The notes: generated from the letters alone by a model not told the origin. A stretch of DNA of 64,000 nucleotides from Cohnella abietis (GCF_004295585.1 NZ_AP019400.1:1951501-2015500), one strand, 5' to 3'. Positions 27,793 to 36,792 are shown, counted from the first letter of the stretch. Translations and numbers: made by a program.

Positions 27793-29181
27793 TTAAATAG
27801 ACTGGGGGAGTGAAATGCGGAATATGGTGCTGCCGGAGTCTGCATCTGACTGGACATCTAGAACGCCGTTATAGTGCTTTACACGTTCTTGAATAATAGC
27901 AAGTCCTAGACCGGAATGACCTGTACCTTTAGTAGAATAGCCGGGCAGAAACATTTTTTCTTGTTCTTTGGCGCTAATGGGACGTCCTTTGTTGGAAACT
28001 TGGAGCTCAATCATATTATTTTCTTTGATTATGATTGAGGCATGAGTCTGTCTTTGATCAATTGGAAGGTTTTCCGTTTCGTCAAAAGCATTATCGACGA
28101 GATTGCCCATAATTTTGATAATATCAATAACTTTAATTGTAGTGCTCTCAGTGTTCCAATTGTCGGGTAATTCGTAGGTAAATGAGACACCCTTGCCAAG
28201 AGCCACTGTCATCTTTGCTTGCACGAAAGCTGCTAATGCAGGTGAGGAATGATGGACTATCTCGCTAACATCACGCGTTTCTTTAACTAAATCTGCCACG
28301 TACGACTTTAACTGTTCTGTTTTGCCCATCTGGGCCATTGTATGGATAACTTGGACATGGTTAAGAAAATCATGTCTTTGACCACGAATCGAAGTAAACA
28401 TATCGTTGATTTCTTCTACATATACCTCCTGGGTCATACGAACTGCTTGCTCCCGGGTACGGACAAGCAGACGAATGATGGAGATTAGGGCTAGGAAGCT
28501 AAAAGATATAGTTGCATATATTAAGATAGAGTTAAGTGTTTTGTTGTACTTGTCGGGTGTAATTTGGATAAGCTGCATGAATCCTAGTAAAGCGAATTGG
28601 ATGACAATGAATGCGATTACTTTATTTAAAATGCTTTTATCACTATCCATGACTATAGAGAATATCTTTTTACCTGAGAGGAAATTCCTCTTACGGATAA
28701 ACCACGAGGCTATTAGGATAATCATAAATTGAGGATATGTAATTTTAATAATCTGAGAAACGTCGTTTCGAATCATATCAGCATGTGATGAAATTCCGGC
28801 TCCATAAATAATGTAAACACTAGTAATGACATCAGATAACATCCCAAATAAGTACCAAAAAGTTAAAAGATATATTTTTTGTTTTAAAGTGAATTCCTTA
28901 AACAAAAAAGACATTAGAATAGCAGCTGCAAAAACAGAGTTAATAATGTGTAAAGGGAGCGGTAAAAACAAAATGAAAATGTCTGTATAGAGTGAATGAA
29001 TTACAGTGAAAATTGCTAACCTCTTAAACAATTTTGGAGGCTGCGGATTTAAAAATGAGAAGCAAAACAATAAGGTTATAAAAGTTTGTGGTTGTGCAAG
29101 TAAGAGATCAAGCTTTATGAAATCTATAAAATGATGCATGTCTTTAGTCTCGCTCCCATGGTGACAATTGAAGTACTTCAT
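27793..29181 (-). CDS. AgrC-like GHKL sensor histidine kinase
   Basis: Up to 462 residues. The start is uncertain: ATG 29181 has a weak SD, while ATG 29139 (14 residues shorter) has GGGAG 13 nt upstream. Six or seven membrane helices occupy ~30-245. A coiled segment leads to the phospho-acceptor His in GQRHDFLNHVQVIHTM (~287-302), then a GHKL ATPase with NLVDNAFDE (N box) and GHSGLGLAIIQERV (G box). This is the AgrC/DesK-like class that senses autoinducing peptide at the membrane. It diverges from the sensor-only protein, AgrB, AgrD and LytTR genes, which supports peptide quorum sensing. No receiver-containing partner is encoded nearby. Confidence 0.85.
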   Translation of the reverse strand: MKYFNCHHGSETKDMHHFIDFIKLDLLLAQPQTFITLLFCFSFLNPQPPKLFKRLAIFTVIHSLYTDIFILFLPLPLHIINSVFAAAILMSFLFKEFTLKQKIYLLTFWYLFGMLSDVITSVYIIYGAGISSHADMIRNDVSQIIKITYPQFMIILIASWFIRKRNFLSGKKIFSIVMDSDKSILNKVIAFIVIQFALLGFMQLIQITPDKYNKTLNSILIYATISFSFLALISIIRLLVRTREQAVRMTQEVYVEEINDMFTSIRGQRHDFLNHVQVIHTMAQMGKTEQLKSYVADLVKETRDVSEIVHHSSPALAAFVQAKMTVALGKGVSFTYELPDNWNTESTTIKVIDIIKIMGNLVDNAFDETENLPIDQRQTHASIIIKENNMIELQVSNKGRPISAKEQEKMFLPGYSTKGTGHSGLGLAIIQERVKHYNGVLDVQSDADSGSTIFRISLPQSI

Positions 29182-29428
29182 TTATAACATTAAATATAGG
29201 AAAAATGTACCTAAGATTTTGTGGTTAAAATTTAATGATTAGTCATTTTTATCCTAGTAATGAGTTTCACAGTGTGTTTACACAGGATACCTTTCATTTT
29301 TTTATAGTAGTAAAAGCTTAGAATTATCAAGAAAATGAAGCTTAAATGAATATTATTTATTCTTTTTTTTTGTTAATATAGAATTATATATACCTATCAT
29401 CGGTCATTTGAGTCGGAGGCTCGTGAAA
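29182..29428. promoter_or_regulatory. Divergent AT-rich promoter region of the Agr-like locus
   Basis: 247 bp between divergent genes, very AT-rich. AAGCTTA occurs at 29314-29320 and 29338-29344, 24 bp apart, possibly half-sites of a LytTR operator. Candidate -10 elements (TTAATATAG, TATATATAC) lie near 29375-29395. Boundaries are not defined. Confidence 0.3.
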
Positions 29429-30091
29429 ATGCAGTTTATACAATTTATCTCTGCTTCAATGTTTGAGTACATTACATTTTCAATTTTTGCCATGTTATTA
29501 TTTCGATTTCCTGTTAAAGAGTACATAGCTAAATTTTGTTTATCATCGTTTATTCTTGCTCTTGTTTCTAACACTCTTCAAGTAGAATCTTTACAAAATA
29601 TTTCGCCACTAATTAATGTGTTTTTATTGATTTTTCTGCTATCCATTATTCTTAGAATTAGATTATTCCATTCGATTATTATGGTAGTTATCTCCTATTT
29701 AACGTATACATTAGTGCAGTGGTTGCTGCTGACGATATTTATTAAGCTTGGTTTATATGAAGAAATAAAACCATATACATCTAGTGGATACGTTCTTCAA
29801 GCTGCATCCGGCATTTGCTTAGTTTTGATTTCCTTGTTTATCTATTTTACTAAAGGCGGGTTCAGTTATATTCAATCTAGTAGTCGCTTTTTTAAAGATG
29901 AGATAAAGGGAAATCGAATGTTCACCGTAACTTTAGTTCTCTCTTTGTTTGTCGTTTTCGTAGTGAACGGAATGTACATTGGTTCTGTAGGCTTACCCTA
30001 TTATTTTTACACTATTTCTATTATAATATTGTTAATCCTTGTCATATTAATTTATTTTTCGGTCCGAAAGGATAATAAAAATGATAAATAA
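29429..30091 (+). CDS. Kinase-less AgrC sensor-like membrane protein
   Basis: A 220-residue protein from ATG 29429, chosen because GGAGG (29415-29419) lies 9 nt upstream; TTG 29408 and GTG 29423 are in frame but poorly spaced. Six to seven hydrophobic helices cover nearly its whole length, ending in a short basic tail (YFSVRKDNKNDK). The pattern resembles the sensor half of AgrC-type kinases but it stops where the dimerisation and ATPase domains would begin. It overlaps agrB by 11 nt, so the two are translationally coupled. It may be a peptide-binding co-receptor, a modulator of the divergent kinase, or an immunity protein. No database family was recognised. Confidence 0.6.
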   Translation: MQFIQFISASMFEYITFSIFAMLLFRFPVKEYIAKFCLSSFILALVSNTLQVESLQNISPLINVFLLIFLLSIILRIRLFHSIIMVVISYLTYTLVQWLLLTIFIKLGLYEEIKPYTSSGYVLQAASGICLVLISLFIYFTKGGFSYIQSSSRFFKDEIKGNRMFTVTLVLSLFVVFVVNGMYIGSVGLPYYFYTISIIILLILVILIYFSVRKDNKNDK

Positions 30092-30611
30092 ATTATCAAT
30101 GGCAATTGCCAGCTATCTTAAAAAAGTCGATTCGGAAAACACACCAAGTATTGATGTCATGAAATATTCTCTTTATGTTATTTTACATAGTTTGTTTACA
30201 ATAATATGTATTTTTATCGCCTCTTTGCTGCTTGGTGAAGTAGCGGCTACTTTAGCAGGATTAGTTTATTTTATTCTATTGAGAATTTTTGCTGGCGGAT
30301 TTCATTTGCATTCTTCGACTTGGTGCACTGTTTTATCCATTTCATTAATTTGTTTGGCTCCATTCATTGAATTTTCTCAAACATGGATCTTAATTATTAA
30401 TATAGTGGCAGTTGGAATACTGTTCTTTTATGCACCAAGGAACTTTAAAGGGTACGCAAGAATTCCAGAGAAGTACTATCCCATTCTCAAGATAGTTGCT
30501 GTCCTTATCGGTGGAAGTAATTTTTATTGGCAAGATCCAACATTAGCGGCAATTCTAGTTTTACAATCCATATTGCTCATACCTAAAGAGAAGGGAGGGG
30601 AAGGACGATGA
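30081..30611 (+). CDS. agrB: AgrB-like autoinducer prepeptide-processing protease
   Basis: A 176-residue integral membrane cysteine protease. Five hydrophobic segments are apparent. The catalytic pair is in FAGGFHLHSSTWCTVL: His75 and Cys82, seven residues apart exactly as His77/Cys84 of Staphylococcus aureus AgrB. It should cut the AgrD C-terminal tail and form the thiolactone. Its start overlaps the preceding gene by 11 nt and its stop overlaps the agrD start (ATGA, 30608-30611), the hallmark of a coupled agrBD unit. Confidence 0.9.
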   Translation: MINKLSMAIASYLKKVDSENTPSIDVMKYSLYVILHSLFTIICIFIASLLLGEVAATLAGLVYFILLRIFAGGFHLHSSTWCTVLSISLICLAPFIEFSQTWILIINIVAVGILFFYAPRNFKGYARIPEKYYPILKIVAVLIGGSNFYWQDPTLAAILVLQSILLIPKEKGGEGR

Positions 30612-30727
30612 AGAAAAAATTATTGGTCCCAATTGCAAAGCTCCTAGGTTTGTTTGCAGTTGTATTCGTTAGTACTGCTTGCCTGTGGATTATGCACCGT
30701 CCAGAAGTGCCAGAAGAATTAAGATAA
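30608..30727 (+). CDS. agrD: AgrD-like cyclic lactone autoinducer precursor (39 aa)
   Basis: A 39-residue peptide whose ATG overlaps the agrB stop. It has three parts: a basic amphipathic leader (MKKKLLVPIAKLLGLFAVVF), a core VSTACLWIM, and an acidic recognition tail HRPEVPEELR. The tail matches the EVPKEL pattern of staphylococcal AgrD that AgrB recognises. By alignment with STCDFIM, the thiolactone should link Cys25 to the carboxyl of Met29, giving a five-residue ring CLWIM with an exocyclic tail of a few residues (inference). Confidence 0.88.
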   Translation: MKKKLLVPIAKLLGLFAVVFVSTACLWIMHRPEVPEELR

Positions 30728-30757
30728 CAATAATCTGAGGTAGAAGGAGATGAAATC

Positions 30758-31147
30758 ATGACACAACAAATCCGATTATTGGATCGTGATGGGAATCCAT
30801 GTACTGTAAATATTGAGGATTTAATCACGATAAAACCGACGTCGGATGGTCCTGTGTTCTACACGAAGGACGGCATGTATTTCTATCCGACCACATTGGA
30901 TGAATTGCTTATCTTGTTTAAGGAAATAGGGTTCGAGCGTCTAGATCGAACGAACTTGGTTAATTTGAACCACGTTAAGGCTTTTGATCCTAAAGCTCGA
31001 AAGGTTTACTTTGAACAACCATGGAGTAAAGACAGCAAGTTTGCTACCGTTTCGGAAGCGAATATGAATAAAGTGGAACATCTGGCTAAAGAAGAAAATG
31101 CGAAGTACAAAGCATTTCCAAGACCATCCTTGTTCTGGAAAAAGTGA
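30758..31147 (+). CDS. Stand-alone LytTR DNA-binding regulator
   Basis: A 129-residue protein. Residues ~15-110 fit the LytTR fold: an initial strand VNIEDLITIKP, then VFYTKDGMYFYPTTLDELLILF and FERLDRTNLVNLNHVKAFDPKARKVYFEQ, the last including the conserved LVNLNHV stretch. It has no receiver domain, so it cannot be phosphorylated like AgrA. It is the last gene of the agr-like operon, 30 nt after agrD, followed by a terminator. It probably binds direct repeats in the divergent promoter region (inference). Confidence 0.82.
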   Translation: MTQQIRLLDRDGNPCTVNIEDLITIKPTSDGPVFYTKDGMYFYPTTLDELLILFKEIGFERLDRTNLVNLNHVKAFDPKARKVYFEQPWSKDSKFATVSEANMNKVEHLAKEENAKYKAFPRPSLFWKK

Positions 31148-31173
31148 ATCATATAGGTATACGGAATCATGAG

Positions 31174-31198
31174 CCAAACCTCCAAGGTTTGGTTTTTT
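31174..31198 (+). terminator. Terminator of the agr-like operon
   Basis: CCAAACC pairs with GGTTTGG around TCCAA, followed by TTTTTTC. Confidence 0.9.
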
Positions 31199-31311
31199 CA
31201 TGCTATTAACATAGATGTAACCTATAAAGTTTATAAATTTTATATATTTAACTTATAAGTGCCGACGTGATATAACAAGGATAATAACAATACTAAGGGA
31301 GATGATCGTAA

Positions 31312-32091
31312 ATGGTGGATGCTAATGGGAAACAGAAGGTACATTGGAATGCAGATGGTTATGATGAATCGATGAGCTTTGTATCTGAGTACGGTGAGGG
31401 TATCATGAAAATGCTTAATCCTCAAAGGGGAGAAGCGATAGTTGATTTCGGATGTGGAACAGGGGATTTGGCAGCGCAAATTGCCGCTGAGGGAGCGAAA
31501 GTGAATGGCATAGATATTTCCCCGGAAATGATCGAAAAAGCGCGAAATAAATATCCTCACCTCAGCTTTCATTGTACGGACGGAATGCGCTGGGTACCGG
31601 AGCAAACCTATGATGCAGTATTCAGTAATGCCGCATTACATTGGATGAAGGATGAAAAAGCAGCAGTCTCTAGCATGACTGCTGCACTCAGAAGCGGTGG
31701 GAGGTTAATTGCAGAGTTTGGAGGACATCGTAATATAGAAGCAATTATTAGCGCGGTTAAGGAGACATTAATCAATCACAACCGTGAGGATGCATTTTTG
31801 ATGCCATGGTATTTTCCGACAATCGGACAATATTCTTCATTGCTTGAGCTATTTGGAATGGAAGTACGAAGTGCTCAGCTATTTGATCGACCGACTCGAC
31901 TTGAGAATGGGGAGAAAGGAATGCAAGTTTGGTTAGAGATGTTCGGATCAGCAATGTTCCCACAAGCGACGGTGGCAGAATCAGAAGATTGGATCGCCGA
32001 GGCTGTTGAACGATTGAAGGAGAAACAATATGCGCAAGGGACATGGATTGCAGATTATCGGCGAATACGAATATCTGCGATTAAATTGTAA
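31312..32091 (+). CDS. Class I SAM-dependent methyltransferase
   Basis: A 259-residue soluble methyltransferase. Motif I is VDFGCGTGDLAAQIA (~45-59), motif II acidic loop VNGIDISPEMI, motif post-I CTDGMRW, and motif IV YDAVFSNAALHWM. The order and ALHWM segment are close to trans-aconitate 2-methyltransferase (Tam) and related small-molecule methyltransferases. The substrate cannot be told. ATG 31312 follows AGGGAGATGATCGTAA. It appears monocistronic. Confidence 0.85.
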   Translation: MVDANGKQKVHWNADGYDESMSFVSEYGEGIMKMLNPQRGEAIVDFGCGTGDLAAQIAAEGAKVNGIDISPEMIEKARNKYPHLSFHCTDGMRWVPEQTYDAVFSNAALHWMKDEKAAVSSMTAALRSGGRLIAEFGGHRNIEAIISAVKETLINHNREDAFLMPWYFPTIGQYSSLLELFGMEVRSAQLFDRPTRLENGEKGMQVWLEMFGSAMFPQATVAESEDWIAEAVERLKEKQYAQGTWIADYRRIRISAIKL

Positions 32092-32199
32092 ATGGCTTTA
32101 GCACAATGGGATATAAATAACACTTTTTAGATCATTGACTTAGTCCATCAATTCAGGGAGAATGGGAACATCTTAGCTTAGTTGGGACGGTATAACATC

Positions 32200-33546
32200 A
32201 TGAAACTTCTTAAAAGCTGGTATGGAATTCTAATACTAGCACTACCATCTTTATTTGCATTTGCAACACAAACCTTAACGGGTACGATAAACCTAATCAT
32301 GGTAGGCGATCTTGGCTTTATAGTCATTGCCGTGGTTGGGGTTTCGAACATAATTATGTACAATGTGTTTGCGATTTTCTCGGGCATAGGTCATTCCGTT
32401 AATTACTTGGTCGCTCAGAATTTTGGTAATAATGATATGAAAAAAGGGATGCAGAGAACCTATCTGGCGCTTTTCGTCAGCTTTGGAGTAGCCCTTCTCA
32501 TTGCTTTAGCCGGATGGCTAGCTGCTGATAGCGTTCTGAGATTAACCGGGGGATCAGAGGAATTGCTATCTACCGGTAACGAGTATTTAGAGCTACGGTT
32601 CTATGCAATGGCATTCGGTATTATTAGCTTCGTGTTTCATGGCTTCTTCCGTGGAGTTGGAGACACCAAAACATCCATGATTGTTTCCATTTTTGCAAAT
32701 GTGCTAATGATTGGATTAACTTATGGGCTTACTTACGGTCACTGGGGCTTGCCTCAAATGGGATTGATAGGCGCTGGTTATGCGTTGCTGATTGGTGAAT
32801 CGCTTCAGCTTCTCGTCTGTTTGATCGTATTCTGGGGGCCGATGCATAAGCGTTATCATACGAGATCGTTGCCAAAGCCAGATTTGCAGGAGTTAAAGCT
32901 TATTACACGTGAGAGCGGGAAGCTTGGCTTACAGGAATTTTCTATGAGCATTTCTATGTACATTTTCACGATATTCGTCTTGAGGCTTGGTGATCTTGCA
33001 GCAGCGGCTAACGAGGTGGCTTTGAGCGTTATGTCATTTGGGTTTATGCCGGCATTTGCGTTCGGATCTACTGCAACGATCTTGGTCGGTCAAGAGATTG
33101 GTCAAAGAAGACCGAAGCTAGCGAAAGCAGCGGGTACGAACACGGCGATACTCGGAACTATTTTCCTGATTGCTTTAGGAACTGCTGAACTAATATGGGC
33201 TGTCCCAATTGCGAAAATGTATAGTGATGACCCGGGAGTATATGAATTGGCCGCTTATCTTATTCAGATTTCAGCTTATTTGCAGCTCTTTGACGGGTTC
33301 TACAATTTCTACGCAGGCGGGTTGAGGGGAATAGGGGATACAACTTTCTTGATGAGAGCCTCGTTCGTGTTAAGTATCTTTATGTTCATTCCTTTAACCT
33401 ATTTGTTCGTTATGGTTTTCGAATGGGGCAGCATAGGGGCTTGGCTTGCGCTGTATTCCTTCTTAGTCGCACTGGGAGTGGCGGTTATGATTCGTTATTA
33501 CCGAACAGATTTCAACTCCGTAAGATTGACAGAAGCGCACGGGTAA
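32200..33546 (+). CDS. MATE-family multidrug/cation exporter
   Basis: A 448-residue polytopic membrane protein with about twelve helices in two homologous halves. Typical MATE features are early ALPSLFAFATQTLTGTINLIMVG, GIGHSVNYLVAQNFG with Gln in the first half, the FRGVGDTKTSM block at ~150, and its second-half mirror GLRGIGDTTFLMRA. It exports drugs or metabolites using a sodium or proton gradient. ATG 32200 was chosen as the start because MKLLKSWYG opens the hydrophobic region; an in-frame TTG at 32182 is less likely. No neighbouring regulator was found. Confidence 0.9.
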   Translation: MKLLKSWYGILILALPSLFAFATQTLTGTINLIMVGDLGFIVIAVVGVSNIIMYNVFAIFSGIGHSVNYLVAQNFGNNDMKKGMQRTYLALFVSFGVALLIALAGWLAADSVLRLTGGSEELLSTGNEYLELRFYAMAFGIISFVFHGFFRGVGDTKTSMIVSIFANVLMIGLTYGLTYGHWGLPQMGLIGAGYALLIGESLQLLVCLIVFWGPMHKRYHTRSLPKPDLQELKLITRESGKLGLQEFSMSISMYIFTIFVLRLGDLAAAANEVALSVMSFGFMPAFAFGSTATILVGQEIGQRRPKLAKAAGTNTAILGTIFLIALGTAELIWAVPIAKMYSDDPGVYELAAYLIQISAYLQLFDGFYNFYAGGLRGIGDTTFLMRASFVLSIFMFIPLTYLFVMVFEWGSIGAWLALYSFLVALGVAVMIRYYRTDFNSVRLTEAHG

Positions 33547-33569
33547 AAAATAAAAAAACAGCTGAGATA

Positions 33570-33608
33570 AAAAAACAGGCCGTTCTCCACTGGAGAGCGG
33601 CCTGTTTT
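33570..33608. terminator. Bidirectional terminator between MATE and SDR genes
   Basis: AAAAACAGGCCGTTCTCCA pairs with TGGAGAGCGGCCTGTTTT, with one G-T pair. It serves both convergent genes. Confidence 0.92.
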
Positions 33609-33620
33609 GAAGACTGATAA

Positions 33621-34523
33621 TTAACCGTTTACGATTTCGCCACCATTGACATGCAAAACCTGACCAGCCATATAGGAGGAGTCTTCACTAGCTAAGTATA
33701 CATAAGCCGGGGCGAGCTCGTCTGGCTGACCTGCACGTTTCATTGGAGTATCCGCTCCAAACTTGGCTACCTTCTGCTCATCAAAAGTCGAAGGGATGAG
33801 TGGTGTCCAGATAGGCCCTGGTGCTACGGCGTTTACGCGAATACCTTGTCCAATAAGATTAAGAGCGAGTGAGCGAGTAAAAGCAACCTGCGCTCCTTTC
33901 GAAGAGGAATAGTCCAGCAGTGTTGGATTACCGCGATAGGCTGTTATCGAAGTCGTATTAATAATCGTTGAGCCGGCGGACAGATGAGGAATCGCTGCTT
34001 GAGATAGATAGAACATGCCGAATACATTGGTTCGAAATGTTCTTTCCAGTTGGTCAGGGGTAATTTGCTCAAGCTTGTCCTGTGGATGCTGTTCAGCTGC
34101 ATTGTTAACTAGGATGTCTAGGCGCCCTAGTTCATTAACAGTCTGATCAACGGCTCTTGTACAAAATGCATTATCACCGATATCTCCTTTAATGAGCAGG
34201 CATCGCCGACCTTCGGCTTCAATTTGCCGTTTAGTTTCTTCTGCGTCGACATCTTCATTTAAATAAACAACGGCTACATTTGCGCCTTCTTTGGCATAGA
34301 TGATGGAAACTGCACGTCCAATTCCGCTGTCTCCTCCGCTAACGAGTGCGACTTTACCCTGCAATTTACCTGAAGGGCGATATAAAGGAGACTCGGATTC
34401 AGGTCGGGGATTCATGCTTTGTTCTATACCGGGCTGTTGGTTCTGGTGCTGCGGAGGAAAAGATGTCGGACGCTGAGGCTCACTGTTAGTGTTGGCGAAC
34501 TGATTTTTTTGAGCATTCGTCAT
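33621..34523 (-). CDS. Short-chain dehydrogenase/reductase with disordered N-terminus
   Basis: A 300-residue SDR from ATG 34523 (SD GAAGGGAG). The first ~45 residues are Gln/Pro/Asn-rich and disordered (QRPTSFPPQHQNQQPG). The Rossmann domain has SGGDSGIGRAVS (TGxxxGIG site), NNAAEQH, the catalytic Ser in IINTTSITAYRG, and the Y-x3-K pair in LLDYSSSKGAQVAF. This is the YhdF/YghA-type general stress SDR, common in Bacillus and Paenibacillus. NADP specificity is not determined by eye. It is convergent with the MATE gene. Confidence 0.9.
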   Translation of the reverse strand: MTNAQKNQFANTNSEPQRPTSFPPQHQNQQPGIEQSMNPRPESESPLYRPSGKLQGKVALVSGGDSGIGRAVSIIYAKEGANVAVVYLNEDVDAEETKRQIEAEGRRCLLIKGDIGDNAFCTRAVDQTVNELGRLDILVNNAAEQHPQDKLEQITPDQLERTFRTNVFGMFYLSQAAIPHLSAGSTIINTTSITAYRGNPTLLDYSSSKGAQVAFTRSLALNLIGQGIRVNAVAPGPIWTPLIPSTFDEQKVAKFGADTPMKRAGQPDELAPAYVYLASEDSSYMAGQVLHVNGGEIVNG

Positions 34524-34659
34524 TTTTAACACACTCCCTTCTATATATAGGTAGGTTAAACCAATCGTCCAATACTTACACATTTTGAATTGAAAAAAGC
34601 AATCCGTTTGGCGGACTGCTTTTTCTGGCTTATGATCTATGGGGGAAGTCTGGAATATC

Positions 34660-35622
34660 TTAAACTGAGGTGTCACTTATCAGTTCACGTGCAGTAAATG
34701 ATTTCAATATTTTCCCCTGTAACACAAAATTAATTTGTTCTTGACCTTCAATGATTCGCGAATACGCTTTATCCCCTAACAGCAAGGTTTTTGCCCAACT
34801 TCTTAATAATCTGTCCCTTTGTATTTCATCTTTAGGAAGAAAGTCCTCCTGCAGTTGAATCCCAAACGTGAATTGATCTGAATTCTCCTCTGTTACACTT
34901 TCATAAAAAACTTCTTTACCTTCTTTGTCTGAATATCCCGCAAAATAATTCAATTCGCTTTGTTTTATAAGATTGTATCGGTCTACCTTAAAAAGTTCTT
35001 CAAAAAAAGCTAATGAGTAGAAATGAATGGAATAAATATCAGTATGCTGATGAGGGTAACTGCCTTTAAAAGATTCTTTAGTAGAACCGTCTTCAAGCGT
35101 CGTGAAGATAATCAATGCATGGTCCTCATAATTCTGATCAATGGAGGTAGAATTTTTAAATAGCGTTTCTTCAATAACTAAGTGCTGTTTGTCGACATAC
35201 TTGGTTGTATAGGTACTGATAATTCTTGTTCCCGTTTCAGAAGGGAGTTCAATGATTAAGTCCAAATTGGCATTGGATGTAATATTAAAGGAATACCTCT
35301 CAATAACTTTCCCGCCTAAACGAATCGATTCACTTCTTAACCAATCGTCCACCTCTGTTAAGGGTTTAGTTACCTCATACTCGTACAGTATATAAGATGC
35401 ATCGGCATCAGAATGATTAAGCTCCCTCAATGGTAGAGACCAGGACTGTAAGGCGTAATCTTTGAATGTTACATTTTCAACCTTAGTAGGAGTCGATGAT
35501 GGAACTGGAGTTGTAGCGGGAGTAATTTGGGACGATGGTACATCGGGAGAAGCTGTATTACCCTTGCCAGCACAACCCGTTAAAGCTATCAATACTATTC
35601 CTATTAATGCTATTCTATTCAT
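34660..35622 (-). CDS. Putative lipoprotein of unknown function
   Basis: A 320-residue protein with a lipoprotein signal sequence: MNRIALIGIVLIALTGCAGK, lipobox LTGC with Cys17. A Ser/Thr/Pro-rich linker (~20-50) follows. The remaining ~270 residues are hydrophilic with alternating strands and contain no recognised catalytic motif. It is expected to be anchored on the outer face of the membrane. The gene stands alone; its start is divergent from the Uma2 gene. Family not recognised. Confidence 0.75.
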   Translation of the reverse strand: MNRIALIGIVLIALTGCAGKGNTASPDVPSSQITPATTPVPSSTPTKVENVTFKDYALQSWSLPLRELNHSDADASYILYEYEVTKPLTEVDDWLRSESIRLGGKVIERYSFNITSNANLDLIIELPSETGTRIISTYTTKYVDKQHLVIEETLFKNSTSIDQNYEDHALIIFTTLEDGSTKESFKGSYPHQHTDIYSIHFYSLAFFEELFKVDRYNLIKQSELNYFAGYSDKEGKEVFYESVTEENSDQFTFGIQLQEDFLPKDEIQRDRLLRSWAKTLLLGDKAYSRIIEGQEQINFVLQGKILKSFTARELISDTSV

Positions 35623-35892
35623 CTCAGTATTCCCCCTAATTTATTTCCATCATTGTCAAATATATATGATTACCCATTATTATACATTGAAAATAGAAAA
35701 AATGGCGGCCAATGTGGTCGCCATTGTTGAAAGGATATGAGTTAAACAACTTTCCAATGCCTTTATAGGTGAAACACTGCTAATAATCGGGTAATACTGT
35801 TGATAATGAACGATGAAAATTAGCAACGATCCGTTTGATCATGATACAATTAGTAAAAGTTCACACGCAAAATCAGAAGGAGGTCGAACATT

Positions 35893-36456
35893 GTGTCAAA
35901 TCCAGATGAGAAGAAAATTCATACCTATCAAGATTGGCTGACATGGGACGGAACGTGGGAGTTAATTAACGGCAAAGCCTATACTATGTCTCCAGCTCCG
36001 ACCTCATTGCATCAATTTATTGTAGGAGAGCTTCATTTCGCCCTACGGAATTTCTTCCAGAATCGGAGCTGCTATGTGTTCGTTTCTCCATTTGATGTGT
36101 TCTTCAGTGAGAGTGAAGATTATCAGTCACTTGATCACGTAACGCAGCCCGATCTCTCAGTCGTTTGCTCGAAGGAACAAATATCCAAGAATGGCTGTTA
36201 TGGTTCACCGACCATAATCATCGAAGTGCTGTCACCATCCACTGCATTGAAGGACTTTAATGAGAAGTTCAACTTATATCAAAAGCATGGGGTACAGGAA
36301 TATTGGATTGTCGATCCTGGGAATCGAACGGTTCATGTATATGCTCTGCAGGATGGCAGTTACCAAGTGCGTCATTTATATACGGAGCAGGAAACGGTCC
36401 AATCCATCGTCTTTAAAGATTTACAAGTGCCTATGAACACGCTATTCAGTCTATAA
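35893..36456 (+). CDS. Uma2 family endonuclease-like protein (DUF820)
   Basis: A 187-residue protein from GTG 35893 (SD GGAGG). The Uma2/PD-(D/E)XK signature is clear: WELINGKAYTMSPAPTSLHQ, VGELHFAL, VTQPDLSVVCS (conserved PD), TIIIEVLSPSTALKDFNEKF (E-x-L-SP-ST) and YWIVDPGNRTVHVY. These are common in cyanobacteria and patchy in Bacillota, often linked to mobile DNA. The substrate is unknown. It lies immediately next to the TrlF island, which may or may not be relevant. Confidence 0.85.
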   Translation: MSNPDEKKIHTYQDWLTWDGTWELINGKAYTMSPAPTSLHQFIVGELHFALRNFFQNRSCYVFVSPFDVFFSESEDYQSLDHVTQPDLSVVCSKEQISKNGCYGSPTIIIEVLSPSTALKDFNEKFNLYQKHGVQEYWIVDPGNRTVHVYALQDGSYQVRHLYTEQETVQSIVFKDLQVPMNTLFSL

Positions 36457-36465
36457 TAACAAATA

Positions 36466-36506
36466 CAATAAGCCGGCGAGATACACTCTCGACCGGTTAT
36501 TTTTTG
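36466..36506 (+). terminator. Terminator after the Uma2 gene
   Basis: AATAAGCCGG pairs with CCGGTTATT with one bulge, followed by a T run to 36506. Confidence 0.65.
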
Positions 36507-36579
36507 TTCCCCGAGAACAAAGCACCCTTACGAAACGAAGCCCAGCCTTCGTTCATGACTGCGATAAGGTGCACATAGT

Positions 36580-36789
36580 TTGAAAAGAGTAGCATATGTT
36601 CTTTCTCAACTTGTTCATTTTGATGACGCAGCAAAATGTATTGAAAAGGTAGCGGAGATTTATATTACAAGGTTGGGGAACCTGAGAGAGGCTTACATGT
36701 GTTATGCGCTCGCAAAAGATTATTACGGTGATGCGGGATGTTGGGCTTTCATTTCAAAAGGAAATGAATACAAAGCGAAGTTTCAATAA
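36580..36789 (+). CDS. Small hypothetical protein (69 aa) at the island edge
   Basis: A 69-residue frame from TTG 36580 with TPR-like helices (LSQLVHFDDAAKCIEKVAEIY...LREAYMCYALAKDYYG) and no recognisable SD. Its last codons run into the start of the spoVR repeat (36784). It lies in the 225-bp piece between a 22-bp spoVR fragment (36537-36558) and the truncated spoVR copy. It may be the end of a longer TPR protein gene cut at the junction. Low confidence in expression. Confidence 0.4.
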   Translation: MKRVAYVLSQLVHFDDAAKCIEKVAEIYITRLGNLREAYMCYALAKDYYGDAGCWAFISKGNEYKAKFQ

Positions 36790-36792
36790 TGT

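Noticed and set aside
35698..35726. Terminator hairpin between the lipoprotein and Uma2 genes
   Set aside because: AATGGCGGCC/GGTCGCCATT forms a stem, but no gene ends there on either strand, so it is not listed as a terminator.
36521..36574. REP-like hairpin around the 22-bp spoVR fragment
   Set aside because: Flanking GCACCCTTA/TAAGGTGC pairs only partly and with unequal arms; the exact match to spoVR explains the core better.
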